Assembly (NCBI RefSeq): GCF_001855565.1
Contig: NZ_MKCR01000026.1
Coordinates: forward strand, 62,001 to 126,000
DNA: 64,000 nt
Origin: Chromobacterium amazonense
GTDB lineage: Bacteria; Pseudomonadota; Gammaproteobacteria; Burkholderiales; Chromobacteriaceae
Reading direction: 5' to 3'
Each line of letters begins with the position of its first letter. Positions within the stretch are counted from its first letter, which is position 1. The notes under the pieces are model-generated. The model was not told the DNA's origin, ran no database searches, and was given only the letters and a program-made list of their open reading frames with translations. Shown here in pieces: positions 1 through 8,410 of the stretch. A program made the translations under genes and the position numbers.

Positions 1-1995
1 CAATGCCCGACGCAAGAAGCGGGCCAGCAGCGGGCGCAAGCCCGGGGCCGTCAGCAATACCGGATTGTACCCTTGAATCTCCACTTGTTCGGTCTGTTGT
101 GCCGCGCTGGACAACAGATTTTCCGCCAAGCCCGGCTCCAGGCCGCCGCCGGCTTTGGACTGAACCGCCTGCATCAGCACGTTTTCCAGCTGCGGCTCCA
201 GCGTCATCAGCGGCAACTCGTTCTCGCCGGGGAACAGCTGCTGCACGATGACGCGCGACAGCGCGGTGCGCACCGCGCTGGTCAATTCGTCTATGTCCTG
301 ATTCTGCGGGATATGATCGGCCAGCGTTTCAATGATGGTGCGGAAGTCGCGGATGTGGATGCCGTCGGTCAGCAATTGCTGCAGCACTTTCTGCAAGGTG
401 CCCACCGGCACCACCTTGGGCACCAGGTCTTCAATCAGCTTCGGCGATTCCTTGGCCTGATGGTCGATCAGCGCCTGCACCTCTTCGCGGCCCAGCAATT
501 CCGCGGCATGGGTCTGCAGCAGGTTGGAGATGTGGGTGGCCACCACGGTGCTGGCGTCCACCACGGTGTAGCCCAGGCTTTGCGCTTCCTCGCGCTTGCC
601 GGCGTCTATCCACACCGCCGGCAGGCCAAAGGCGGGGTCGGTGGTCGGCGTGCCGCCGATCTCGCTGCTGACGCGGCCGGGATTGATCGCCAGGAATTGT
701 CCGATGAAGGCCTCTCCTTGGCCCACTTCCACGCCCTTGAGCAGGATGCGGTAGGCGCTGGGCTTGATTTCGAGGTTGTCGCGGATGTGGACCGGCGGCA
801 CCAGGAAACCCAGGTCCTGGGCGATCTTCTTGCGGATGCCGCGGATGCGGCGCAGCAACTCGCCATCCTGCGAGCGGTCCACCAGCGGGATCAGCCGGTA
901 GCCGACTTCCATGCCCAATTGGTCTACATGCTGCACATCGTTCCAACCGACCTCCGCCGCTTGTTGTTCCGGAGCCGGCGCCGGCTGGGCGGCCTGCAGT
1001 TCCCTGGCCCGTTGCTGTTTGTTGCGGTTCTCCATCGCCCGCGCCAGCGCCAGCAGACAGCCGGCGATCAGCAGGAAGGACAGGTGGGGCATATTGGGAA
1101 CCAGGCCTATCATGCCGATCACCGCCGAGGTGATGTACAGCACCTGCGGCTTGGTGAACAGCTGGGTCAGGAACTGTTCCGACATGTCCTGATCGGTGCC
1201 GACGCGCGTCACCACGATGCCGGCGGCGGTGGAGATGATCAGCGCCGGAATCTGCGCCACCAAGCCGTCGCCTATGCTCAGCAGGGTGTAGGTTTCCGCC
1301 GCCTGGCCCACCGGCAGGTCGTGCTGCACCACGCCGACGATCAGACCGCCTATCACGTTGATCAGGATGATCAGGATGCCGGCCATGGCATCGCCGCGCA
1401 CATATTTGGAGGCACCGTCCATGGCGCCGAAGAAGTTGGCCTCCTCGGCGATGGTGGAGCGGCGCTTGCGCGCCTCATCCTCGCCGATCAGGCCGGCGTT
1501 GAGGTCGGCGTCGATGGCCATCTGCTTGCCTGGCATGGCGTCCAGGGTGAAGCGGGCGGACACTTCGGCGATCCGGCCGGCGCCCTTGGTGATCACCACG
1601 AAGTTGATGATGGTGATGATGATGAACACCACGATGCCGATGGCGACATTGCCGCCCACCAGGAAGTGGGAAAACGATTCGATCACCTTGCCGGCGGCGT
1701 CCGGGCCGGTATGGCCCTCCAGCAGCACCACGCGGCTGGAGGCCACGTTCAGCGACAGCCGCAGCATGGTGGTGATCAAGAGCACCGACGGGAAGGACGA
1801 GAAGTCCAGCGGCTTGCGGACATTGATGCCCACCAGCAGCACGATTACCGACACCGCGATGTTGAAGGTAAAGAAGATGTCGAGCAGCACCGGCGGCAAC
1901 GGCAGGATCATCATCGTCAGGATGAGGATGATCAGCAGCGGCCCGGCAAGCTGGGCGATCTTCATGTTTCGCAGTATTTGGAGGATGGCGTCCAT
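1..1995 (-). CDS. flhA: FlhA, flagellar type III export gate (3' end outside window)
   Basis: FlhA is the inner-membrane export-gate subunit of the flagellar type III secretion apparatus; its cytoplasmic domain docks chaperone-substrate complexes. Reading from the ATG at 1995, the frame is open to base 1, giving 665 residues of a family of about 690, so only the extreme C-terminus is missing. The N-terminal third is a series of hydrophobic helices beginning MDAILQILRNMK, followed by the conserved FHIPEP-type loop (DLNAGLIGEDEARKRR) and a soluble C-terminal domain. The start lies 6 nt after the flhB stop, so the two are co-transcribed and probably translationally coupled. Family identification is firm; the exact end cannot be seen. 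Confidence 0.96.
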   Translation of the reverse strand, partial: MDAILQILRNMKIAQLAGPLLIILILTMMILPLPPVLLDIFFTFNIAVSVIVLLVGINVRKPLDFSSFPSVLLITTMLRLSLNVASSRVVLLEGHTGPDAAGKVIESFSHFLVGGNVAIGIVVFIIITIINFVVITKGAGRIAEVSARFTLDAMPGKQMAIDADLNAGLIGEDEARKRRSTIAEEANFFGAMDGASKYVRGDAMAGILIILINVIGGLIVGVVQHDLPVGQAAETYTLLSIGDGLVAQIPALIISTAAGIVVTRVGTDQDMSEQFLTQLFTKPQVLYITSAVIGMIGLVPNMPHLSFLLIAGCLLALARAMENRNKQQRARELQAAQPAPAPEQQAAEVGWNDVQHVDQLGMEVGYRLIPLVDRSQDGELLRRIRGIRKKIAQDLGFLVPPVHIRDNLEIKPSAYRILLKGVEVGQGEAFIGQFLAINPGRVSSEIGGTPTTDPAFGLPAVWIDAGKREEAQSLGYTVVDASTVVATHISNLLQTHAAELLGREEVQALIDHQAKESPKLIEDLVPKVVPVGTLQKVLQQLLTDGIHIRDFRTIIETLADHIPQNQDIDELTSAVRTALSRVIVQQLFPGENELPLMTLEPQLENVLMQAVQSKAGGGLEPGLAENLLSSAAQQTEQVEIQGYNPVLLTAPGLRPLLARFLRRAL

Positions 1996-2001
1996 GCTGG
2001 C

Positions 2002-3168
2002 TTATCGGCTTTCTTCTGGCGCCGAATCTTGCGGACGTTTGCTGTACGGGTCAAGCTCCTCGGGCACATCCAACTGGTCAGGGAACACCGGAGCCGCGCC
2101 GCCGACTGATTGGTATTGCTGCAGCTGGAACACATAGGCCAGCACCTGGGCCGCCGCCGCGTACAGCGCGGCCGGGATGTCTTCGCCCAGTTCGGCATTG
2201 AAATACAGCGCCCGGGCAAAGCGCGGCGAGCGCATCACCGGCACCCGGCTGTCCTTGCCGGTGTCTATGATCTTCTCCGCCAGCTTCAGCGAGCCCTTGG
2301 CCACCACCTGCGGCGCGCGCATGCCGTCTTCGTACTTCAGCGCCACCGCGAAGTGGGTCGGGTTGGTGACGATGACATTGGCCTTGGGCACTTCCTGCAT
2401 CATGCGCTTGCGCGCGGCTTCGCGCTGCATCTGGCGGATGCGGCCCTTCACTTCCGGCGAGCCTTCCACCTCCTTATATTCCTGCTTGACCTCTTCCTTG
2501 GTCATCCTGAGTTTCTTGTAGTAGCTCCACAGTTGATAGGGAACGTCGATCGCCACCAGCAGTATCATCGCCGCGGTGACGATGAAGAAAGTGTGGATGA
2601 TCATGTCGGTCATCTTCAGGATGGCGGCTTCCAGCGGCATGGCGATCAGACCGATGATCTCATCCCGCTCTTTCCAGATGTACCAGGTGGCGATGCCGCC
2701 GATCAGCAGGCTTTTCAGAATGGCTTTCAGGCCCTCGGTGGCGGCATTCAGCGAAAAGAGGCGCTTGACGCCGGGCAGGGGATTGAGCTTGCCGAAATTC
2801 GGCTCCAGCGCCTTGGTGGTGAGATTCCAGCCGCCCACCAGGGTGGGGATGAACAGAGCTACCAGCACCAGCCCGCCGAAAAACGGCGCCAATTGCCACA
2901 GCGCGCCGAAGATCGCTTCCTTGAATTGACGCAGCGCCGGCTCGGTGTTCTGCACGGTGCTTTGATTGAAGGTGAGCAGCTGCCGCATGGTTTCGCGCAG
3001 GAATACGGCCATCTTGCCGCCCAGCACCATCAGCAGGGAAACGCCGGCCATGGTGATGGCGAACGTCGACAATTCCCGCGATCGGGGAATATTGCCGTCT
3101 TCTCGAGCCGTTGACAGTCGTTTGGCTGACGCGGGTTCGGTGCGTTCGAGGTCTGAGTCTTCTGCCAT
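2002..3168 (-). CDS. flhB: FlhB, flagellar export switch protein
   Basis: FlhB is the membrane component of the flagellar export gate that switches substrate specificity from rod/hook to filament proteins by autocleavage. The 388-residue product has the typical N-terminus (ERTEPASAKRL, then IPRSREL), four hydrophobic segments between roughly residues 35 and 210, a charged linker, and the autocleavage motif Asn269-Pro270-Thr271-His272, with cleavage expected between N and P. The C-terminal tail is longer and more acidic/proline-rich than in E. coli. It is the first gene of flhB-flhA and is divergent from thyA; the intergenic region around 3169-3230 is AT-rich and should hold its promoter. Confidence 0.97.
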   Translation of the reverse strand: MAEDSDLERTEPASAKRLSTAREDGNIPRSRELSTFAITMAGVSLLMVLGGKMAVFLRETMRQLLTFNQSTVQNTEPALRQFKEAIFGALWQLAPFFGGLVLVALFIPTLVGGWNLTTKALEPNFGKLNPLPGVKRLFSLNAATEGLKAILKSLLIGGIATWYIWKERDEIIGLIAMPLEAAILKMTDMIIHTFFIVTAAMILLVAIDVPYQLWSYYKKLRMTKEEVKQEYKEVEGSPEVKGRIRQMQREAARKRMMQEVPKANVIVTNPTHFAVALKYEDGMRAPQVVAKGSLKLAEKIIDTGKDSRVPVMRSPRFARALYFNAELGEDIPAALYAAAAQVLAYVFQLQQYQSVGGAAPVFPDQLDVPEELDPYSKRPQDSAPEESR

Positions 3169-3305
3169 GGGCTCGTTTCAGTTTTGCTTTAATAATGCTT
3201 TTGTCTTGATTTTAAAATGAATGTTAGCGTATGCCGGGCCGCTCCGGCCAGTGTTACAATCTGGGCCTTTGGTTTTGCCGCCTTGGCGGAGTGGGGAACA
3301 TCGAC

Positions 3306-4100
3306 ATGCAACAGTACCTCGACCTGATGCGCCATGTGCTGGAACACGGCCATGACAAGGCCGACCGCACCGGCACCGGCACCCGTTCGGTGTTCGGCTA
3401 CCAGATGCGTTTCAATCTGCAGGACGGCTTTCCGCTGGTCACCACCAAGAAGCTGCATCTGAAATCGATCATCCATGAGCTGCTGTGGTTCCTGTCCGGC
3501 GACACTAATATCCGTTATCTGAAGGAAAACGGCGTATCGATCTGGGACGAGTGGGCCGACGAGAACGGCGACCTTGGCCCGGTGTACGGCTATCAATGGC
3601 GCAGCTGGCCGGCTCCGGATGGCCGCAGCATAGACCAGATCAGCCAGCTCTTGGACATGATCAAGAAGAATCCGGACTCGCGCCGGCTGATCGTATCGGC
3701 GTGGAATCCGGCGCTGGTGGACCAGATGGCGCTGCCCCCGTGCCACAGCCTGTTTCAGTTTTACGTCGCCGACGGCAAGCTGTCCTGCCAGCTTTATCAG
3801 CGCTCGGCCGATATTTTCCTCGGCGTGCCGTTCAACATCGCCAGCTATGCCTTGCTGACCATGATGGTGGCGCAGGTCTGCGGCTTGCAGCCCGGCGATT
3901 TTGTCCACACCTTGGGCGACGCCCACCTGTACAGCAACCATCTGGAACAGGCCAGGCTGCAATTGACGCGCGAGCCGCGCCCGCTGCCGACCATGAAGCT
4001 GAATCCGGCAGTCAAAGACCTGTTCGCCTTCACGTTCGAGGACTTCGCGCTGGAAGGCTATGATCCGCATCCGCACATCAAGGCGCCGGTGGCGGTATGA
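3306..4100 (+). CDS. thyA: Thymidylate synthase ThyA
   Basis: ThyA converts dUMP to dTMP using 5,10-methylenetetrahydrofolate in the cytoplasm. The ATG at 3306 gives [15 protein letters not shown] and 264 residues, exactly the length of the E. coli enzyme; the frame stays open further upstream, but that extension has no family similarity. A purine-rich site (GGAGTGGGG) precedes this ATG. The nucleophile is Cys146 in [11 protein letters not shown], and the C-terminus ends APVAV as in the family. The stop overlaps the start of folA (ATGA), coupling production of dTMP with regeneration of the dihydrofolate by-product. Confidence 0.98.
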   Translation: MQQYLDLMRHVLEHGHDKADRTGTGTRSVFGYQMRFNLQDGFPLVTTKKLHLKSIIHELLWFLSGDTNIRYLKENGVSIWDEWADENGDLGPVYGYQWRSWPAPDGRSIDQISQLLDMIKKNPDSRRLIVSAWNPALVDQMALPPCHSLFQFYVADGKLSCQLYQRSADIFLGVPFNIASYALLTMMVAQVCGLQPGDFVHTLGDAHLYSNHLEQARLQLTREPRPLPTMKLNPAVKDLFAFTFEDFALEGYDPHPHIKAPVAV

Positions 4101-4594
4101 GCGAGGCAAGCAAACCGATGCTGACGCTGGTGGCGGCGATGGCCGCCAACCGCACCATAGGCATCAACAACACGCTGCCCTGGCATCTGCCGGAAGACCT
4201 GAAGCATTTCAAGGCGGCGACCTTGGGCAAGCCGGTGATCATGGGCCGCAAGACCTGGGATTCGATAGGCCGGCCGCTGCCGGGGCGCCGCAATATCGTG
4301 GTGACGCGGCAGGCGGACTGGCGCGCGGACGGCGCGGAAGTGGCCCATTCCCTGGAGGATGCGCTGGCCTTGGCCGGCGCGGTGGACGAGGCCTGCCTGA
4401 TCGGCGGCGCCGAGTTGTACCGCCAGGCGCTGCCCATCGCCGACAAGCTGTGCCTGACCGAAATCGGCCAGGCTTTCGACGGCGACGCGCATTTTCCGGC
4501 GTTTTCCGCCGCTGACTGGCGCGAGACCGCGCGCGAGCCGGCAGTGGGCGCCAACGGTCTGGCTTACGCCTTTGTCGAGTACCTGCGCCGCTGA
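4097..4594 (+). CDS. folA: Dihydrofolate reductase FolA
   Basis: FolA reduces the dihydrofolate made by ThyA to tetrahydrofolate with NADPH. The 165-residue protein shows the family pattern: an N-terminal strand [15 protein letters not shown], the substrate-binding segment [13 protein letters not shown] containing the catalytic acidic residue, the NADPH-binding stretch [18 protein letters not shown], and [12 protein letters not shown] near residue 100. The start overlaps the thyA stop by four bases (ATGA), so the pair forms an operon. The arrangement and length are standard, and nothing unusual is seen. Confidence 0.97.
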   Translation: MSEASKPMLTLVAAMAANRTIGINNTLPWHLPEDLKHFKAATLGKPVIMGRKTWDSIGRPLPGRRNIVVTRQADWRADGAEVAHSLEDALALAGAVDEACLIGGAELYRQALPIADKLCLTEIGQAFDGDAHFPAFSAADWRETAREPAVGANGLAYAFVEYLRR

Positions 4595-4634
4595 CTCAGC
4601 GCATTCGTGAGACGCCGAGCATGTGGATTATCTG

Positions 4635-4660
4635 GCCGGAAGCGTTTGCTTCCGGCTTTG
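4635..4660 (+). terminator. Rho-independent terminator of thyA-folA
   Basis: A perfect 9-bp stem GCCGGAAGC / GCTTCCGGC with a GTTT loop is followed by a short T-rich stretch (TTTGTCATT), 40 bases after the folA stop. Confidence 0.7.
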
Positions 4661-4703
4661 TCATTTGCAGAAGCGGAATGTCTTTATGATCAGCTATAAT
4701 CAT

Positions 4704-4771
4704 TTATCATTGATAATGTTATTTTTTTGATCTAGACCTGATGAAAAGCGTTTAGCGCATGTTCAAACGCT
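4704..4771. promoter_or_regulatory. Inverted repeats in the AT-rich leader of the GMC operon
   Basis: Between folA and the GMC gene lies an AT-rich leader holding a 13-bp palindrome TTATCATTGATAA (4704-4716) and a 7+7 bp inverted repeat AGCGTTT...AAACGCT (4748-4754 and 4765-4771). Either could be an operator. No regulator gene adjoins them and the assignment is only positional. Confidence 0.3.
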
Positions 4772-4882
4772 CAAATCAATAACAGCGCCGGCCTGGCCGG
4801 CCTCGCGCCCGCAGCCTGACTGCGCCGCGCCTTCTGCATGGTATTCGTGGCCTGAAATCCTATCCGATACAGGAGCACGAGA

Positions 4883-7800
4883 ATGGCGCGCATCTCCACC
4901 CCCATCAGCGAGATCAAAGAGCATTACGAAGTCGTGGTGATCGGTTCCGGCTACGGCGGCGGCATTGCCGCTTCCCGCATGGCGCGGGCGGGCCGCAGCG
5001 TCTGTCTGCTGGAGCGCGGGCGCGAGATCGTTCCCGGCGAATACCCGGCCACGCTGGCCGAAGCCACGCCGGAATTCCAGGTGCACCATCCGGACGGCCA
5101 TCTCGGCTCGCGCACCGGCCTGTATGATCTGCACGTCAATCCGCAGCAGAACGTGATGGTGGGATGCGGCCTGGGCGGCACCTCGCTGATCAACGCCAAT
5201 GTCTCGCTGCAGCCGGAGCCGCAGGTATTCGAAGATCCGCGTTGGCCGCGCAAGGTGCGGGAGCACGCCGACACCCTGCTGAAAGACGGCTTCGCGCGGG
5301 CGCAGGAGATGCTGCGGCCCAATCCCTATCCGGACACGGCTCCGCCCTTGCCCAAGCTGCAGGCCAATCAGAAATCCTCGGAACGGCTCAAGGCCAAGCA
5401 CAGCTTTTATCGGCCGCCGATCAACGTCACTTTCGAGCCGCTGCCGGACAATCTCAATCACGTCGGCGTGGAGCAACAGCCTTGCAACTACTGCGGCGAC
5501 TGCGTTTCCGGCTGCAACAACAAGGCCAAGAACACCACGCTGATGAACTATCTGCCCGACGCCTGCAATCATGGCGCGGAAATCTTCTGCCAGGCCTCGG
5601 TGCGCTATCTGCAGCGCGACGGCGACGGCTGGATCGTGCATTACCAGTACGTGGGCACCGGCCGGGAACAATTCGATGCGCCGACGCTGTTCGTCAAGGC
5701 CGACATCGTCATCCTGTCCGCCGGCACCCTGGGTTCCACCGAGATCCTGCTGCGTTCGCGCGATCAAGGCCTCGCGCTGTCCGGCGAGCTCGGCAAGCAC
5801 ATGAGCGGCAACGGCGATATCCTCGGCTTCGGCTACAACAACGACGACAAAATCAACGGCATCGGCTTCGGCAGTCATTCGGGCAAGGACATCGGTCCAG
5901 TGGGGCCCTGTATTACCTCCATCATCGACATGCGCGACGAGACCGACTGGCGCAAGCGCATGGTGATAGAGGAGGGCTCCGTTCCGGGCGCGATAGGCGG
6001 GGCCATGGTGCCGGCGATGGCGGCGGCATCGGCGGAGCTGGGGCAAGCGGCGGAGAGCGGGCCGCTGGCCAAGCTCAAATACGTTGCGCGAGAGGCGGAA
6101 AGCGCCTTGCGCGGGCCCTATCACGGCGCGATGAATCGGCTGCAGACGTATCTGATCATGAGCCACGACGACGGTGCCGGCGTGATGGCGCTGGACGAGC
6201 ATGGACAGCTGAAGCTGGAATGGCCGGGCGTGGGCGAGCAGCCCAATTTCGAGATCGGCAACGCGCGGCTGTTGGAGGCGACCCGCGCGCTGGGCGGCAT
6301 CTACGTGCGCAACCCGATCTGGACCGACCTGTTCCGCCACAGCCTGATCACCGTGCACCCGCTGGGCGGCTGCGTGATGGGCGAGGATGCGGGCCAGGGC
6401 GTGGTCAACCACAAGGGCCAGGTGTTCAGCGGCGCCGCCGGCGACGCAGTGTATCCCGGACTGTACGTCACCGATGGCTCCGTGATCCCCACCTCATTGG
6501 CGGTCAATCCCTTGCTCACCATCTCCGCGGTCAGCGAGCGCGCGATGGCCTTGTTGGCGGCCGATCGCGGCTGGACCATAGACTATGCCTTGCCGTCGGC
6601 GCCGCGCCGGCGCCAGTCGCCCGCCAAACCCGGCATCGAATTCACCGAGACGATGAAGGGCTTCTTCTCCACCGCCCACCGCCAGCCGGCCGGCACCGAT
6701 CTGGCGGCCTACCAGGCGGCGTATCAGGCCGGCAAGGACGCAGGCTCGGCGATGGGCTTCACCGTCACCGTGGCCTCGGACGATCTGGACAGGCTGATTG
6801 CCGATCCCAGCCATCCCGCCACCATTGTCGGCACGCTGAATGCGCCGGCGCTGTCGCCGTTGCCGCTGACGGTGACCCACGGCGTGTTCAATCTGTTCGA
6901 GGCGTATCCGCAACAGGTGGGCGAGCGCCACATGAACTACAAGATGCGGCTGACGGCGGAGGATGGCGTCGAGTATTTCTTCAGCGCGTTCAAGTCGGTG
7001 CCCAGCGACCACGGTCCGCTCCAGGTCTGGGCCGATACCAGCACGCTGTACGTGACGGTGTACCGGGGCGTGGACGAGGGCGGCGAGGTGGTAGGCAGCG
7101 GCGTGCTGCACATCGAGCCGGCCGACTTCGCGCGGCAGATGACCACGATGAAGGTGCTCAATGTGGAGAACGAAGCCGAGCGGCTGAAGCAGCTTGCCCG
7201 CTTCGGCGAGTACTTCGCCGGCGTGCTGTGGGAGAGCTACGGCGGCGTGCTGGCGCCCAATGTCTACTTCAATCCGGACGCGCCGCCGCGCAAGAAGCGC
7301 CCGCTCAACGTCTGCGCGCCCGAGGTGGTGTTCTTTCCGACCGAGGACGGCGTCAACCTGCGGCTCACCCGCTACAACGGCGGCGGCAAGGGCCCGGTGA
7401 TGCTGGTGCACGGCCTGGGCGTGGGATCGAACATCTTCTCCACCGACACCATCTCCACCAATCTGCTGGAGTACCTGTACCAGCACGGCTACGACGTATG
7501 GCTGCTGGACTTCCGCGTCAGCATCCTGCTGCCGGCCAGCCAGCAGCAGTGGGACGGCGACCAGGTGGCGCGCTACGACTATCCGGCGGCGATCCGTCGC
7601 ATACGCGAGGCCACCGGCGCGGCCGAGGTGCAGTGCGTGGTGCACTGCTATGGTGCCACCACCTTCTTCATGTCCATGCTGGCCGGCCTGGAGGGCGTGA
7701 GATCGGTGGTGTGCTCGCAGATCGCCGCCGACATCGTGGTGCCGACCGCCACCCAGGTTAAGACCGGCCTGCACCTGCCGACGGTGCTGGACAAGCTGGG

Positions 7801-8335
7801 CGTGTCGTCGTTGACCGCCTACACCGCGTCGGACTCCAACTGGTTCGAAAAATTGTACGACACCGCGTTGAAGGGTTACGCGCTGGCGGAGGCGCAGGGC
7901 TATTGCAACAACCCGGTCTGCCACCGCATCACCTTCATGTACGCATCGCTGTACCGCCATGAAACCCTGAACGAGACGCTGCACGACAATCTGCACGAAC
8001 TGTTCGGCGTGGCGAACATGCGCACCATGGAGCATCTGGCGCGGATGTGCCGCGAGGGGCGGCTGGTGTCCTTCGACGGCGACGACCTCTACATGCCGCA
8101 CTTCGACCGGTTGCAGCTGCCCATTCTGTTCATCAGCGGCGAACATAACGAGTGCTACCTGCCGGAGAGTACCCAGCGCACCTACGAAAAATTGGTGCAG
8201 CGCTATGGGCCGGAGCGCTACAGCCGGCTGGTGGTGCCGGGCTACGGCCACATCGACTGCATGTTCGGCAAGGATGCAGCGGCCGATGTCTATCCGGCCA
8301 TCGTCGCGCATCTGGACAAGACCGCAGGCGGCTGA
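4883..8335 (+). CDS. GMC-type FAD oxidoreductase fused to an alpha/beta hydrolase
   Basis: This 1150-residue protein has two enzyme modules. Residues about 15-580 are a glucose-methanol-choline oxidoreductase of the cholesterol-oxidase-like branch: the FAD-binding VVVIGSGYGGG, GCGLGGTSLINAN, and a C-terminal HPLGGCVMG with DGSVIPTSLAVNP. Inside it, Cys201, Cys204, Cys207 and Cys211 form CxxCxxCxxxC, the spacing of a [4Fe-4S] site. Residues about 820-1145 are an alpha/beta hydrolase with oxyanion motif HGLGVG (843-848) and candidate catalytic His1123 (GYGHID), but the nucleophile elbow reads H921-C922-Y-G-A, so Cys replaces the usual Ser. A strong AGGAG lies 7 nt before the ATG. The next gene, a di-heme cytochrome c, is a plausible electron acceptor. 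Sterol- or lipid-like substrates are a guess from the family; the real substrate is unknown. Confidence 0.85.
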   Translation: MARISTPISEIKEHYEVVVIGSGYGGGIAASRMARAGRSVCLLERGREIVPGEYPATLAEATPEFQVHHPDGHLGSRTGLYDLHVNPQQNVMVGCGLGGTSLINANVSLQPEPQVFEDPRWPRKVREHADTLLKDGFARAQEMLRPNPYPDTAPPLPKLQANQKSSERLKAKHSFYRPPINVTFEPLPDNLNHVGVEQQPCNYCGDCVSGCNNKAKNTTLMNYLPDACNHGAEIFCQASVRYLQRDGDGWIVHYQYVGTGREQFDAPTLFVKADIVILSAGTLGSTEILLRSRDQGLALSGELGKHMSGNGDILGFGYNNDDKINGIGFGSHSGKDIGPVGPCITSIIDMRDETDWRKRMVIEEGSVPGAIGGAMVPAMAAASAELGQAAESGPLAKLKYVAREAESALRGPYHGAMNRLQTYLIMSHDDGAGVMALDEHGQLKLEWPGVGEQPNFEIGNARLLEATRALGGIYVRNPIWTDLFRHSLITVHPLGGCVMGEDAGQGVVNHKGQVFSGAAGDAVYPGLYVTDGSVIPTSLAVNPLLTISAVSERAMALLAADRGWTIDYALPSAPRRRQSPAKPGIEFTETMKGFFSTAHRQPAGTDLAAYQAAYQAGKDAGSAMGFTVTVASDDLDRLIADPSHPATIVGTLNAPALSPLPLTVTHGVFNLFEAYPQQVGERHMNYKMRLTAEDGVEYFFSAFKSVPSDHGPLQVWADTSTLYVTVYRGVDEGGEVVGSGVLHIEPADFARQMTTMKVLNVENEAERLKQLARFGEYFAGVLWESYGGVLAPNVYFNPDAPPRKKRPLNVCAPEVVFFPTEDGVNLRLTRYNGGGKGPVMLVHGLGVGSNIFSTDTISTNLLEYLYQHGYDVWLLDFRVSILLPASQQQWDGDQVARYDYPAAIRRIREATGAAEVQCVVHCYGATTFFMSMLAGLEGVRSVVCSQIAADIVVPTATQVKTGLHLPTVLDKLGVSSLTAYTASDSNWFEKLYDTALKGYALAEAQGYCNNPVCHRITFMYASLYRHETLNETLHDNLHELFGVANMRTMEHLARMCREGRLVSFDGDDLYMPHFDRLQLPILFISGEHNECYLPESTQRTYEKLVQRYGPERYSRLVVPGYGHIDCMFGKDAAADVYPAIVAHLDKTAGG

Positions 8336-8410
8336 GGCGGAAGCGCCGGGGCCGCTGTCAGGTCCCGGCCGCGACTGACCATTCGACACCGTCTTCACAA
8401 GGACATCTTC

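Noticed and set aside
73-2109. Plus-strand open frame of 678 codons across flhA
   Set aside because: It is the antisense shadow of flhA; the translation is His/Gln/Arg-rich without family similarity, while the minus strand reads clear FlhA.
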